Shown here: in pieces, positions 1 to 6,542 of the stretch | How the letters are laid out: each line of letters opens with the position of its first letter | Position numbering within the stretch: the stretch's first letter is position 1 | Made by a program: the position numbers and the translations under genes | Source of the DNA: Collinsella aerofaciens | GTDB lineage: Bacteria; Actinomycetota; Coriobacteriia; Coriobacteriales; Coriobacteriaceae | Length of the DNA stretch: 8,773 nt | Direction: 5' to 3' | Assembly (NCBI GenBank): GCA_905213725.1 | Contig: CAJMJM010000078.1 | Coordinates: 1-8,773, forward strand | Notes under the pieces: generated by a model | Database searches by the model: none | Seen by the model: only the letters and a program-made list of their open reading frames with translations | What the model was told of the DNA's origin: nothing

Positions 1-818
1 CCTGGCTTTGCGTGATTCTGCTCAAGCCAACGTCGATAAGCTGCGTCGTCTGCACGCGCGTCCATCATTCGGTTCCAGCTGTCGTCGACCATGCCGTTGT
101 ACAGGCGACCATCCATGGCGCAAAACCCGCTTTGGATCCGCTCTGTGGGATCGCTCACGATCGCGACAAAATCTCGTATATCCTGAGGCATCTCAACGCT
201 CAGAAACGTTTTATTGACGCGGCATCCGTCCTGCTGCGGCACATCGACCTGCGACTCAAACACATGCACGGTGACATCGATGGCATTCATATGCGTATCG
301 GAGATCTGGAACTCGGGTGCGCACTGGGGGTCTCCCGCCCAGGTAACCTCATAGCGCCACACCGCGCCGGAGTCTGCCGGCAAATAGCGAATGGCATCGA
401 TCTCGTAGCGACCGCAGCATTCGCCACGCTGCGCATCGCGGATAAGCGCGCACAGCGCAGGCTTTGCTTTGTAGTTAATCTTGGATTCCAGCTTGGCCAC
501 GCGGCTATCGAGGCGAATAGAGCCCAACCTTTGACCACCGGATGCAAAAACGACATCCATCGACGAGCCATCCAAAAACGGAAGTACCATGACGGCGAGC
601 TCGCGCTCGTAACCGGAAACGGAAGGGCAAAGCGCCAGCACACGGCCATGATCGACCGGGAGCACCAGCGACGGCACACGAGAACCGCTCGTCGTCGCAT
701 GGACAAACGCTTGAGAACCCTCCCGCTCAATAAGCGCGGCGACATCCTGACCGGCAAAACGAAGCAGCACAAACAGACGGCCCTGGCTGCGGCAAAGTGC
801 CAAACGTTTGATACTCAT
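1..818 (-). CDS. Probable GT2 glycosyltransferase, N-terminal extension only (3' end outside window)
   Basis: The frame is open from an ATG at 818 to the window edge, giving 272 codons without a stop. The ATG directly follows the TAG (821-819) of the upstream glycosyltransferase with no spacer, so the two are probably translationally coupled; GAGAAG lies just upstream. The visible part has no GT2 nucleotide-binding or DXD motif. It starts with a beta-rich stretch (about residues 1-95), then a segment with VAKLESKINYKAKPALCALI (about 110-130), then a second beta-rich stretch. It ends in YRRWLEQNHAKP (about 261-272). From family knowledge, a Y..W...H/N..P linker of this kind often comes just before the catalytic domain in GT2 enzymes that carry a long N-terminal domain. 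I therefore infer that the catalytic domain lies beyond base 1. The coding call is secure; the function rests on this linker and on the operon context. Confidence 0.62.
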   Translation of the reverse strand, partial: MSIKRLALCRSQGRLFVLLRFAGQDVAALIEREGSQAFVHATTSGSRVPSLVLPVDHGRVLALCPSVSGYERELAVMVLPFLDGSSMDVVFASGGQRLGSIRLDSRVAKLESKINYKAKPALCALIRDAQRGECCGRYEIDAIRYLPADSGAVWRYEVTWAGDPQCAPEFQISDTHMNAIDVTVHVFESQVDVPQQDGCRVNKTFLSVEMPQDIRDFVAIVSDPTERIQSGFCAMDGRLYNGMVDDSWNRMMDARADDAAYRRWLEQNHAKP

Positions 819-1886
819 CTACACTTCTCGCTTTCCCAGGGCGTTCGCTGCCATGCGTTTGCAGGCACCCAGGCGCCCAAACCTCAAGACGTCGTAATCG
901 AACATGAGCTTTTTGCACAAACGAGCAGCAGGGGCCTTACCGATAAGTGCCGCGCGCACCATGGCGGCAACCGAAGGAGCACATTGTGCGAGCGCAGCAT
1001 CGTTGTCCACGGCAGAACCGTTAAGCGCCGCGGCAACGGCAGCAAACACTTTGCCGCAGTCCGAACCCAGCAACCTCAGCGCATCGTACAGCACCAGATC
1101 ACACAGGAAGTACGCCAGGTCATCAGCATGCTGTGCGTCGAGACCGTCGCGCTGCCAGTCAGCCAGCATAGCGGAGTAAATCTTCACGTGCTCCAGCAGA
1201 CGTGTCTCGTCGTCGTAGCGCATGGTGTCCATGAGCGAACCCTTGCGAGCCACGCGATAGTCGTACAACTTGTTCGAGATAAGCGCGGTCTTGTGCGAAC
1301 GACCGTACACGGCAAAGTCGAAGACCTGGTCCTCGCCATACTTAACGGTTTCGTCGAACACGATCCCGTTGCCCAGCAAGAAGTCGCGCTTGCAGGCGGT
1401 GCGCCATGCAAAGGGACGAGACGCTTCCTTAAACAGCAGGTCGGAGCTATAGCCCTCAAACGACACATCGCGCGGGCTAAGCACATAGTTAAGCCACGGA
1501 TACCCCGCCTCCAGCGGATACGGGTTCGCGCCAAAGGTCAACACGTCGCAGTCCTCGCGCTCAAAGGCATCGACGATCACGCGGCATGCATCGGGCGTAA
1601 AGCGGTCGTCGGAATCCAAGAACGCGACAATAGGCGCCGTGGACGCGGCGATGCCTGCATTGCGCGCGCTCGACAGGCCCCCGTTCTCTTTATCGACCAA
1701 CGTAAAGCGCGCGTCCTTTTCGCAATAGGCAGCCGCAATATCGCGCGAACCGTCCGGCGAGCCATCGTTGACCAGCACGCCTTCCCAATCGGGCATGTCC
1801 TGCGCAAGCAGGGAGTCCAGGCACCAGGCCAGGCACTCCTCCACCTTATAGATGGGAACGACAACGGAAATCTTGGGGGTAGTCAT
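819..1886 (-). CDS. GT2 family glycosyltransferase, type B copy 2 (B2)
   Basis: A 355-residue GT-A fold glycosyltransferase, expected to move a sugar from a nucleotide-sugar onto a growing surface glycan in the cytoplasm. The GT2 domain opens with ISVVVPIYK (6-14), followed by NDGSPDGS (40-47), NGGLSSARNAG (68-78) and the metal-binding DSDD (91-94). GED at 184-186 is the likely catalytic-base motif. The C-terminal third is helical and has no membrane segment. I chose the ATG at 1886 because AGGAG (1900-1896) sits 9 bases upstream; an in-frame TTG at 1892 would be only 3 bases from it. The gene starts 12 bases after the upstream type A gene ends. It shares architecture with the gene at 3092-4132 (same length class, GED-V-F-F region, similar C-terminal helices), which suggests an old duplication. 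Donor and acceptor sugars cannot be read from the sequence. Confidence 0.88.
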   Translation of the reverse strand: MTTPKISVVVPIYKVEECLAWCLDSLLAQDMPDWEGVLVNDGSPDGSRDIAAAYCEKDARFTLVDKENGGLSSARNAGIAASTAPIVAFLDSDDRFTPDACRVIVDAFEREDCDVLTFGANPYPLEAGYPWLNYVLSPRDVSFEGYSSDLLFKEASRPFAWRTACKRDFLLGNGIVFDETVKYGEDQVFDFAVYGRSHKTALISNKLYDYRVARKGSLMDTMRYDDETRLLEHVKIYSAMLADWQRDGLDAQHADDLAYFLCDLVLYDALRLLGSDCGKVFAAVAAALNGSAVDNDAALAQCAPSVAAMVRAALIGKAPAARLCKKLMFDYDVLRFGRLGACKRMAANALGKREV

Positions 1887-1895
1887 AGCCAAGTG

Positions 1896-1900
1896 CTCCT
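1896..1900 (-). promoter_or_regulatory. Shine-Dalgarno AGGAG for B2
   Basis: AGGAG on the minus strand overlaps the stop codon of the upstream gene. It lies 9 bases from ATG 1886 but only 3 from TTG 1892, which decides the start. Confidence 0.7.
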
Positions 1901-3017
1901 ACTGTGCGGCCGGCACGTCATCGGGATGCGGATTATCGCCGTAGGTGCGCTGATACGTCAGCACGCGCCAGACCAGCGGCAGGCCGCCAATCTTAAAGTA
2001 GTGCTTAAACGTATTGAGCTTGCCGGGCTTCTTAAAGTCAAAGCGCGAATCGATATAAGCACGGGGCGACTTGACCATCAGGCGCAAGTCGGTCTCGCCG
2101 CGCGGATCGAACAGCGACAGATCAAAGCGACCGGCATCCCAATCGGCCTTGAGCTCGGGCGAAGCCTTCTCCCAAAACTGCTCGCGCAGCTCATCGACCA
2201 GACGCTCGTCATTCCAGCGATACGTATCGACCTTCATGCGCATTAAAATGCCCTGGAGCTGAACCTTGAGCTCGGGACGTTCATCCAAAAAACGTTGCAT
2301 CTCGGCATATTCGTCGCACACGCAAAACACCTTGTTGGGCGAATTAACAGAGCTCTTCTCATTGTCCTGGCGATAGCACAGGATGGGGTCCGCAATAAAC
2401 GCGGCACGCTCGGCGCACGCCCAGACCTTAAAGTTAAAGCCTGCGTCCTGATACGAGGCGCCCGGCGTGGGAAGGAACCGAATCTGATTGTCGTTGAGGA
2501 ACTCGCGCCGATAGATGGCAGACCAAATGGAAGGTTTGCGGTAGAAGATGCCAGGGCGATCGACGGGGCGATACGCGGCGCCCGTCATATGCTCATCGAT
2601 AATCCCAAACAGCTCTCGGCGCTCACTGGGCGCGGACCAATACTGGTAAAAGTCGCCCTTTACCACATCGGCATGCTCAGCATCGGCCTTGGCAACCAGC
2701 TTTTGGAGCGAATCCTCAAACATAAAGTCGTCGGACTCAAGGATGCCCACGTACTCGCCGCGCGCCATCTCCAGGCCGCGGTTCATCGAGTCACCGTAGC
2801 CGCTGTTGGCCTTGTCGATCATCTTCACACGGGGGTCGCGCTCCATGTACTCGCGGATGATATCCGGCGAGCTATCGGTGGAACCGTCATTGATACAGAT
2901 GATCTCGATGTCCTTAAGCGTCTGCGCCACGGCGGAATCGAGGCACTCGCACAGGTAGCGTTCGACATTGCAAATGGGGACAAGCAGCGAAACTTTAGGG
3001 GTATCAGAGTTCTGCAA
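1899..3017 (-). CDS. GT2 family glycosyltransferase, type A copy 2 (A2)
   Basis: A 372-residue soluble GT2 enzyme, presumed to add a sugar to a surface polysaccharide. The GT-A domain shows VSLLVPICNVERYL (9-22), NDGSTD (43-48), ANSGYGDSMNRG (70-81) and an ESDD motif (94-97) in the DXD position. After the core come KPSIWSAIYRREFL (161-174) and FLPTPGASYQD (181-191); the QD there probably takes the place of the ED catalytic motif. The C-terminus is an all-helical domain with no membrane segment. The start is TTG, supported by AGGAGG five bases upstream and the absence of a competing ATG with a ribosome site. It is very similar to the gene at 4139-5242: about 88% identical residues over the first 90 of the catalytic core, and 86% identical bases over 270 positions. 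Its own weak promoter may lie in the 74-base gap upstream. Substrate unknown. Confidence 0.9.
   Translation of the reverse strand: MQNSDTPKVSLLVPICNVERYLCECLDSAVAQTLKDIEIICINDGSTDSSPDIIREYMERDPRVKMIDKANSGYGDSMNRGLEMARGEYVGILESDDFMFEDSLQKLVAKADAEHADVVKGDFYQYWSAPSERRELFGIIDEHMTGAAYRPVDRPGIFYRKPSIWSAIYRREFLNDNQIRFLPTPGASYQDAGFNFKVWACAERAAFIADPILCYRQDNEKSSVNSPNKVFCVCDEYAEMQRFLDERPELKVQLQGILMRMKVDTYRWNDERLVDELREQFWEKASPELKADWDAGRFDLSLFDPRGETDLRLMVKSPRAYIDSRFDFKKPGKLNTFKHYFKIGGLPLVWRVLTYQRTYGDNPHPDDVPAAQ
2721..2990. repeat. Duplicated GT2 core, copy in A2
   Basis: This stretch aligns without gaps to 4940-5209 (constant offset of 2219). I counted 39 mismatches in 270 bases, about 86% identity, mostly at third codon positions. 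It encodes the nucleotide-binding half of the type A glycosyltransferase, and the pattern fits a gene duplication under purifying selection. Confidence 0.8.
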
Positions 3018-3022
3018 GAGAA

Positions 3023-3028
3023 CCTCCT
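3023..3028 (-). promoter_or_regulatory. Shine-Dalgarno AGGAGG for A2 (TTG start)
   Basis: A full AGGAGG is followed by 5 bases and TTG at 3017. The strong site supports the unusual TTG as the true start of A2. Confidence 0.72.
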
Positions 3029-3051
3029 GTTGAGTAGCGTGTAACAGGGTT

Positions 3052-3060
3052 ATTTTAACA
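3052..3060 (-). promoter_or_regulatory. Possible extended -10 promoter for A2-B2-downstream gene
   Basis: Read on the minus strand, TGTTAAAAT is an extended -10 (TG-N-TAAAAT, 5 of 6 matches to TATAAT). It lies in the only AT-rich patch of the 74-base gap between B1 and A2, about 25 bases before the A2 ribosome site. No -35 hexamer is convincing. It could let the second A-B unit be transcribed separately from the first. Confidence 0.35.
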
Positions 3061-3080
3061 GCCGAGTTGCGGCGAGCGGC

Positions 3081-3105
3081 AGCGCTTGGAATTAGATAAA
3101 GCGCT
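3081..3105 (-). other. Hairpin over the stop codon of B1
   Basis: AGCGCTT (3081-3087) and AAGCGCT (3099-3105) form a perfect 7-bp stem with an 11-base loop, spanning the TAA of B1. No T-tract follows on the minus strand, so it is not a standard terminator. It could stabilise or process the mRNA between the two gene pairs. Confidence 0.35.
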
Positions 3106-4132
3106 CCAGGCAGGCTTTGAGACCGCGAGTCGAAAGATAGAACAGCGTGGCGTCTGCCATCGAAACGCCCGAGGTCGCCGCAACGAGCTTGTGGGCAACA
3201 CGGCGAACGGCGCCCTTAGCAGGCATATCTGCCCAGTCCGTTCCCAAAAACGTCGCGAGGTCCATGTTGACGCGAGCCGCCACGCGATGGAAGTCATCGG
3301 CATCCAAGCGCGCCAGGTCGAACACAGTTAGGTCCAAAAACCAAGTTATCAGCTCGCCGGGGCACAGGTCTAAAAGACCGTAGGCCGCCCAGTCCTCCAA
3401 GACCTCCTCGAGCATCCTCATGTGGGCGTCAAGCTTTTTGGCGCGAGCCTCGGCACTGTTGAACTCGTGCGTCGCCGATTCACTCTCCATCACGTAGTGG
3501 TAGAACTTGTCCGGCATGACGACGGTCTTGCGGGCAAGCGCATAAGCCGCAAATTGGAAGACGACGTCCTCGCCCAAAGCCAAACCGGGGGCGAAGCGAA
3601 TGCCTTCACGATTGAGCAGCTCGCGCGAAAAAGCCGCACGGCAGGCATAGGGCTGCGCATTCGAATGGAACAGTAGTTGGGGATCACGGGCGCCGAAGGT
3701 ACCAGCTTTGGGGCTCATGAGTTGCTGGACGCGTTTGGGGGCAGCATCGGCAGGTTCACAGACGCCGCCAAAAACGGCGACCTCGGCATCTGAAGACTCC
3801 ATGGCATGCAGCACGCGCTCGACCGTCTGGGCGTCGATGTAATCGTCGGCGTCTACAAAGAAAACCACCTCGCCCTTGGCGGCATCGATTCCGGCATTTC
3901 GGGCGAACGAGACGCCCGCGTTTTCCTGGTCAATCACCAGTACGTGATCGTCGGCCTGCGCGATCTGGCGCAACACGTTCAACGAATCATCAGTCGAACC
4001 GTCGTTGACGCAGACAACCTGAATCGAGCGCTCGGACTGGGCCAACAGCGAATCGAGACATCGCTGAATGGAGTGCGCAGAGTTGTAAACGGGGACGACA
4101 ATGGTAGCTTTAGGACACGAGGCCTCTCCCAT
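3092..4132 (-). CDS. GT2 family glycosyltransferase, type B copy 1 (B1)
   Basis: A 346-residue soluble GT2 enzyme. Seen motifs: ATIVVPVYNSAHSI (9-22), NDGSTDDS (43-50), NAGVSFARNAG (71-81), a classic DADD metal-binding motif (94-97), and GED (187-189) as the likely catalytic base region. A helical C-terminal half has no membrane segments. The ATG start at 4132 lies 6 bases after the stop of the type A gene; AGGGGG, inside the end of that gene, is 9 bases upstream. The gene matches B2 (819-1886) in layout: a P-[YF]-A-[CW]-R motif before GED, then V-F-x-F-A-x-Y, then K-x-Y-x-Y. It is much more diverged from B2 than the two type A genes are from each other. The expected role is transfer of one sugar in surface glycan assembly; specificity cannot be assigned. 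Confidence 0.9.
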   Translation of the reverse strand: MGEASCPKATIVVPVYNSAHSIQRCLDSLLAQSERSIQVVCVNDGSTDDSLNVLRQIAQADDHVLVIDQENAGVSFARNAGIDAAKGEVVFFVDADDYIDAQTVERVLHAMESSDAEVAVFGGVCEPADAAPKRVQQLMSPKAGTFGARDPQLLFHSNAQPYACRAAFSRELLNREGIRFAPGLALGEDVVFQFAAYALARKTVVMPDKFYHYVMESESATHEFNSAEARAKKLDAHMRMLEEVLEDWAAYGLLDLCPGELITWFLDLTVFDLARLDADDFHRVAARVNMDLATFLGTDWADMPAKGAVRRVAHKLVAATSGVSMADATLFYLSTRGLKACLERFI

Positions 4133-4138
4133 GCCGAC

Positions 4139-5242
4139 CTACCCCCTCAGCGATTCGATGAGGAAGGCAGCAACCACGCCTGGGCCTCCAACCGAGGCGT
4201 AATACTTAGCACGCCCCAAGGCACCATCCGTCGCAAAACTCGGGTGCTCGTCAACCCAGCCCTCAGGATCTTTGAGGATGGCAGCGAGATTTGCGCGCTT
4301 CCACGGCTTGAGGTCGTCAAGCGAAAAGTCCCCGGCGTCCAAGGCCGCCTGAAATTCCTTGGCCATCTGCACCAGGAACTCCTTATAGAACTTAGGCGCC
4401 AGGCGCACGTAGTTCCACATGTACGAATCGTACTTAATGAGCTGATTGAACTTGAGCATGCGCGCGACATCGACGCTTGCGTGGTCGCGGGCATAATCCT
4501 CTCGAATCCAACGCTCAATCTCGGCATACTCGGTATTGACGCAAAAGACCTTAGCCGAAGAATTGACCGAGGAATTCTCGTTGTCCTGGCGATACGACAA
4601 CACGGCATCATGCAGGTAAACAGCCTTATCGGCGCACGCGATCACCTTAAAGGCGAATGACGTGTCCTGAAAGGATGCCCCCGGAGTCGGCAGGAACTTA
4701 ATGCCGTTGCGCTCAAGAAAATCACGACGGTACACGGCCGACCAAATCGACGGCTTTTGCTTAAAGAACTGCGTCGTATCGCTCGGGTGTACCGACTTGC
4801 CGCAGTCCTTGGCTTTAAACATCTCGTGCAGCGAACGGCGCTCCTCGGGCTTAGACCAGTAGAAATCAAAGTTCGCCTTCGCAAAGTCGGAATTATTGCT
4901 TTCGGCGGTCGAGACAAGCTTTTCAAGTGCGTCGGGCGCCATAAAGTCATCGGACTCCAAGATGCCAACGTACTTGCCACGTGCCATGTCCAGTCCGTGG
5001 TTCATCGAGTCGCCGTAGCCGCTGTTGGCCTTGTCGATCATCTTGACGCGCCCATCGCGCTCCATATACTCGCGGATAATCGCCGGCGAGTTGTCGGTCG
5101 ACCCGTCGTTAATGCAGATGATCTCAATATCCTTGAGCGTCTGCGCCAGGGCGGAATCGAGGCACTCGCGCAGGTAGCGCTGAACATTGTAAATGGGAAT
5201 AAGCAGCGACAGAACAGGGCTGTCAGAGGCGTTAGTAGACAA
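4139..5242 (-). CDS. GT2 family glycosyltransferase, type A copy 1 (A1)
   Basis: A 367-residue soluble GT2 enzyme and the first gene of the minus-strand glycan cluster. The GT-A domain carries LSLLIPIYNVQRYL (11-24), NDGSTDNS (45-52), ANSGYGDSMNHG (72-83) and ESDD (96-99) at the DXD position. KPSIWSAVYRRDFL (163-176) and FLPTPGASFQD (183-193) form the second conserved block, followed by YRQDNENSSVNS. The C-terminal domain is helical. The start is TTG with AAGGAG 5 bases upstream, the same arrangement as in its paralog at 1899-3017. It is followed after 6 bases by the type B gene, so the pair is surely co-transcribed. Transcription probably begins in the AT-rich patch near 5305-5314. The paralogs have near-identical cores but more different middle and C-terminal parts, which fits the same donor sugar with different acceptors. 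That last point is inference. Confidence 0.9.
   Translation of the reverse strand: MSTNASDSPVLSLLIPIYNVQRYLRECLDSALAQTLKDIEIICINDGSTDNSPAIIREYMERDGRVKMIDKANSGYGDSMNHGLDMARGKYVGILESDDFMAPDALEKLVSTAESNNSDFAKANFDFYWSKPEERRSLHEMFKAKDCGKSVHPSDTTQFFKQKPSIWSAVYRRDFLERNGIKFLPTPGASFQDTSFAFKVIACADKAVYLHDAVLSYRQDNENSSVNSSAKVFCVNTEYAEIERWIREDYARDHASVDVARMLKFNQLIKYDSYMWNYVRLAPKFYKEFLVQMAKEFQAALDAGDFSLDDLKPWKRANLAAILKDPEGWVDEHPSFATDGALGRAKYYASVGGPGVVAAFLIESLRG
4940..5209. repeat. Duplicated GT2 core, copy in A1
   Basis: Partner of 2721-2990: gap-free alignment with 39 mismatches in 270 bases, in the same orientation. Together with the matching order of neighbours it marks a tandem duplication of the A-B pair. 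Confidence 0.8.
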
Positions 5243-5247
5243 ATGTG

Positions 5248-5253
5248 CTCCTT
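5248..5253 (-). promoter_or_regulatory. Shine-Dalgarno AAGGAG for A1 (TTG start)
   Basis: AAGGAG is followed by 5 bases and TTG at 5242. This decides the non-ATG start and repeats the spacing seen at A2. Confidence 0.7.
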
Positions 5254-5304
5254 AGGAAATACCTGTCGTTTCATGGTATCAAAGGGTCAGCGCGCCAGCG
5301 GGCG

Positions 5305-5336
5305 TTTATATAATCTATGGAGCCTCTTGCGGGCAA
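5305..5336 (-). promoter_or_regulatory. Possible promoter of the glycosyltransferase cluster
   Basis: On the minus strand, TTGCCC (5336-5331) is followed by 18 bases and TATATA (5312-5307); the only strongly AT-rich patch of the divergent gap lies here. A start near 5300 would give a leader of about 58 bases. The hexamers are imperfect and the same patch also reads TATAAT (5309-5314) on the plus strand, so orientation is not certain. Confidence 0.35.
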
Positions 5337-5366
5337 AGCAGCCCCACGTCATGCGGCGGGCCCGTG

Positions 5367-5378
5367 GCAGGTTCCTGC
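5367..5378. other. Short inverted repeat in the divergent intergenic region
   Basis: GCAGG-TT-CCTGC is a 5-bp inverted repeat, followed by GTTTTATT on the plus strand. It could be an operator half-site pair or chance. Apart from this and the promoter candidates I see nothing else in 5243-5498. Confidence 0.2.
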
Positions 5379-5392
5379 GTTTTATTCAAAGC

Positions 5393-5423
5393 TTGCCGCC
5401 AAGGTGCGCCGAGCCTTTACAAT
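5393..5423 (+). promoter_or_regulatory. Possible promoter of the GlfT1-like gene
   Basis: TTGCCG (5393-5398) and TACAAT (5418-5423) are 19 bases apart. The -10 matches 5 of 6, the -35 matches 4 of 6, and the spacing is slightly long. It would give a leader of roughly 70 bases before ATG 5499. Confidence 0.3.
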
Positions 5424-5481
5424 AGGACAGTCCCAAGGACGTATTCGATAGCTTCCGCGCAGCACTCGCCCGCCGCGCGTG

Positions 5482-5487
5482 AAAGGA
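5482..5487 (+). promoter_or_regulatory. Shine-Dalgarno AAAGGA for the GlfT1-like gene
   Basis: AAAGGA lies 11 bases before ATG 5499. It supports this start over the in-frame GTG at 5364, whose extra 45 residues do not resemble the family. Confidence 0.55.
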
Positions 5488-5498
5488 TATATTGCCCC

Positions 5499-6518
5499 AT
5501 GCCTTCAACCCTCCCCGCTCCCATCGACAAACTCGCCATCGTTGTCGTCACCTATAAGCGCCAGGAACTCCTGGCCAACTTGTTCGACTCTATGACCAAG
5601 CTCACTGCCGCGCCCTGGCGCATCGTGATTGTCGATAACGAGAATTCGCGCGAGACCAAGGCCATGTGCGCCGCATTCAACGAGCGCCTCGCCACCCTGT
5701 GGGGCATCGACACCAACCAGCCCGATGCAAAGGGTGGCACCAACCGCGTTATCTACGCGCCGCAGCTCAAAAACGGCGGCGGCGCAGGTGGCTTCTCCGC
5801 CGGCACCAAGTGCGCCTACGACCTGGGCGCTCAGTGGTTCTGGGTGATGGACGACGACGTGCTCGTCATCCCCGAAGGCATCGAGCGTCTTGCCAAGTGG
5901 ACCGATCGCTACGATGTCATCCAGGGTTCGCGCCTGGACTTTGACGGCGGCGCCTTCTTTTGGCAATACCAACTCATCCTTTCACTCGGCATTCCCAACC
6001 CTGTCGCCAAGTGGGACCTGGGACCCGAGGGCTACCGCGCCATGAACCAGCTATGCTTTGAGGGCGGCATGTTCTCGCGCCGCGTGGTCGATAAGATCGG
6101 CCTGCCCGATGCGCGATTCTTTATCTACGGCGACGATGCCTGCTACGGCTACGTAGCCAGCCAACACTTCCCCGCCGTCGTTGTTGCCGACGTGGTTCTC
6201 ACGCGCGCCCGCGCCGTCTCTAACTGGGATATCGCCGGCAAACGCCAGCTCAACTCTACGAGCGACACCAACCGCTACTACATCATGCGCAACCGAGGCT
6301 TCCTCGCTCGCTATATGCAGATCTACGGTGACTACCACCCCATGCTGTTCCGCCTGGGCAATGCCGCGACCTTCTGCAAGGAATTCATTCGCCTGGCTGC
6401 GGTCGATAAGTGCTTTAAGACCGGCATTCCGGCGCTGCGCCGCGGCATGAAGGACGCCCGCAAGATCATCAAGGACCCCGACTGGAAGCCCATGCCGCCC
6501 ATGAAGGACACCGAGTAA
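5499..6518 (+). CDS. GT2 glycosyltransferase, GlfT1-like (possible galactofuranosyltransferase)
   Basis: A 339-residue soluble GT2 protein of the group that includes galactofuranosyl- and rhamnosyltransferases. Motifs in order: LAIVVVTYKR (12-21), IVIVDNENS (42-50), the glycine-rich NGGGAGGFSAG (92-102), WFWVMDDD (113-120) with the metal-binding aspartates, EGGMFSRRVV (188-197), and FFIYGDDACYGY (207-218), where an acidic residue probably activates the acceptor. A conserved YYIMRNRGF follows at 260-268. The N-x-GGAGGF plus MDDD pair is typical of the GlfT1-like branch and differs clearly from the NDGS/DADD type encoded across the intergenic gap. The ATG at 5499 gives the normal N-terminus, one residue block before the first strand. 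It is transcribed divergently from the glycosyltransferase cluster and convergently with the AAA-ATPase gene, 24 bases away. The sugar is not proven: no UDP-galactopyranose mutase is in the window, and rhamnose is an alternative. Confidence 0.85.
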   Translation: MPSTLPAPIDKLAIVVVTYKRQELLANLFDSMTKLTAAPWRIVIVDNENSRETKAMCAAFNERLATLWGIDTNQPDAKGGTNRVIYAPQLKNGGGAGGFSAGTKCAYDLGAQWFWVMDDDVLVIPEGIERLAKWTDRYDVIQGSRLDFDGGAFFWQYQLILSLGIPNPVAKWDLGPEGYRAMNQLCFEGGMFSRRVVDKIGLPDARFFIYGDDACYGYVASQHFPAVVVADVVLTRARAVSNWDIAGKRQLNSTSDTNRYYIMRNRGFLARYMQIYGDYHPMLFRLGNAATFCKEFIRLAAVDKCFKTGIPALRRGMKDARKIIKDPDWKPMPPMKDTE

Positions 6519-6542
6519 CGGAAGCCGGAAACACCTCGGCGC

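Noticed and set aside
287..772. A 161-codon minus-strand frame and a 63-codon frame at 727-918
   Set aside because: They are shadows in other frames of the partial gene at 1-818 and of B2. The true frame from ATG 818 stays open to the window edge.
12..2246. A 744-codon open frame on the plus strand, antisense to three glycosyltransferase genes
   Set aside because: Its length is striking, but it lies opposite three well-supported GT2-type genes, has no family-like motifs, is rich in Arg/His/Gln as expected from reverse-complement GC-rich codons, and crosses gene boundaries. Similar antisense frames occur opposite the other GT2 genes (2295-3044, 3806-4660, 4757-5425).
5364..5498. A 45-residue N-terminal extension of the GlfT1-like gene from GTG 5364
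   Set aside because: It has no ribosome site, would cover the promoter candidate at 5418-5423 and is unlike GT2 N-termini. ATG 5499 has AAAGGA upstream.
5505..5972. Antisense open frame under the GlfT1-like gene
   Set aside because: It lies fully opposite conserved GT2 motifs and has no recognisable domain or ribosome site.
6519..6542. Possible bidirectional terminator between the convergent genes
   Set aside because: Only 4-5 bp GC stems (such as GCCG/CGGC) with long loops and no T-tract can be drawn.
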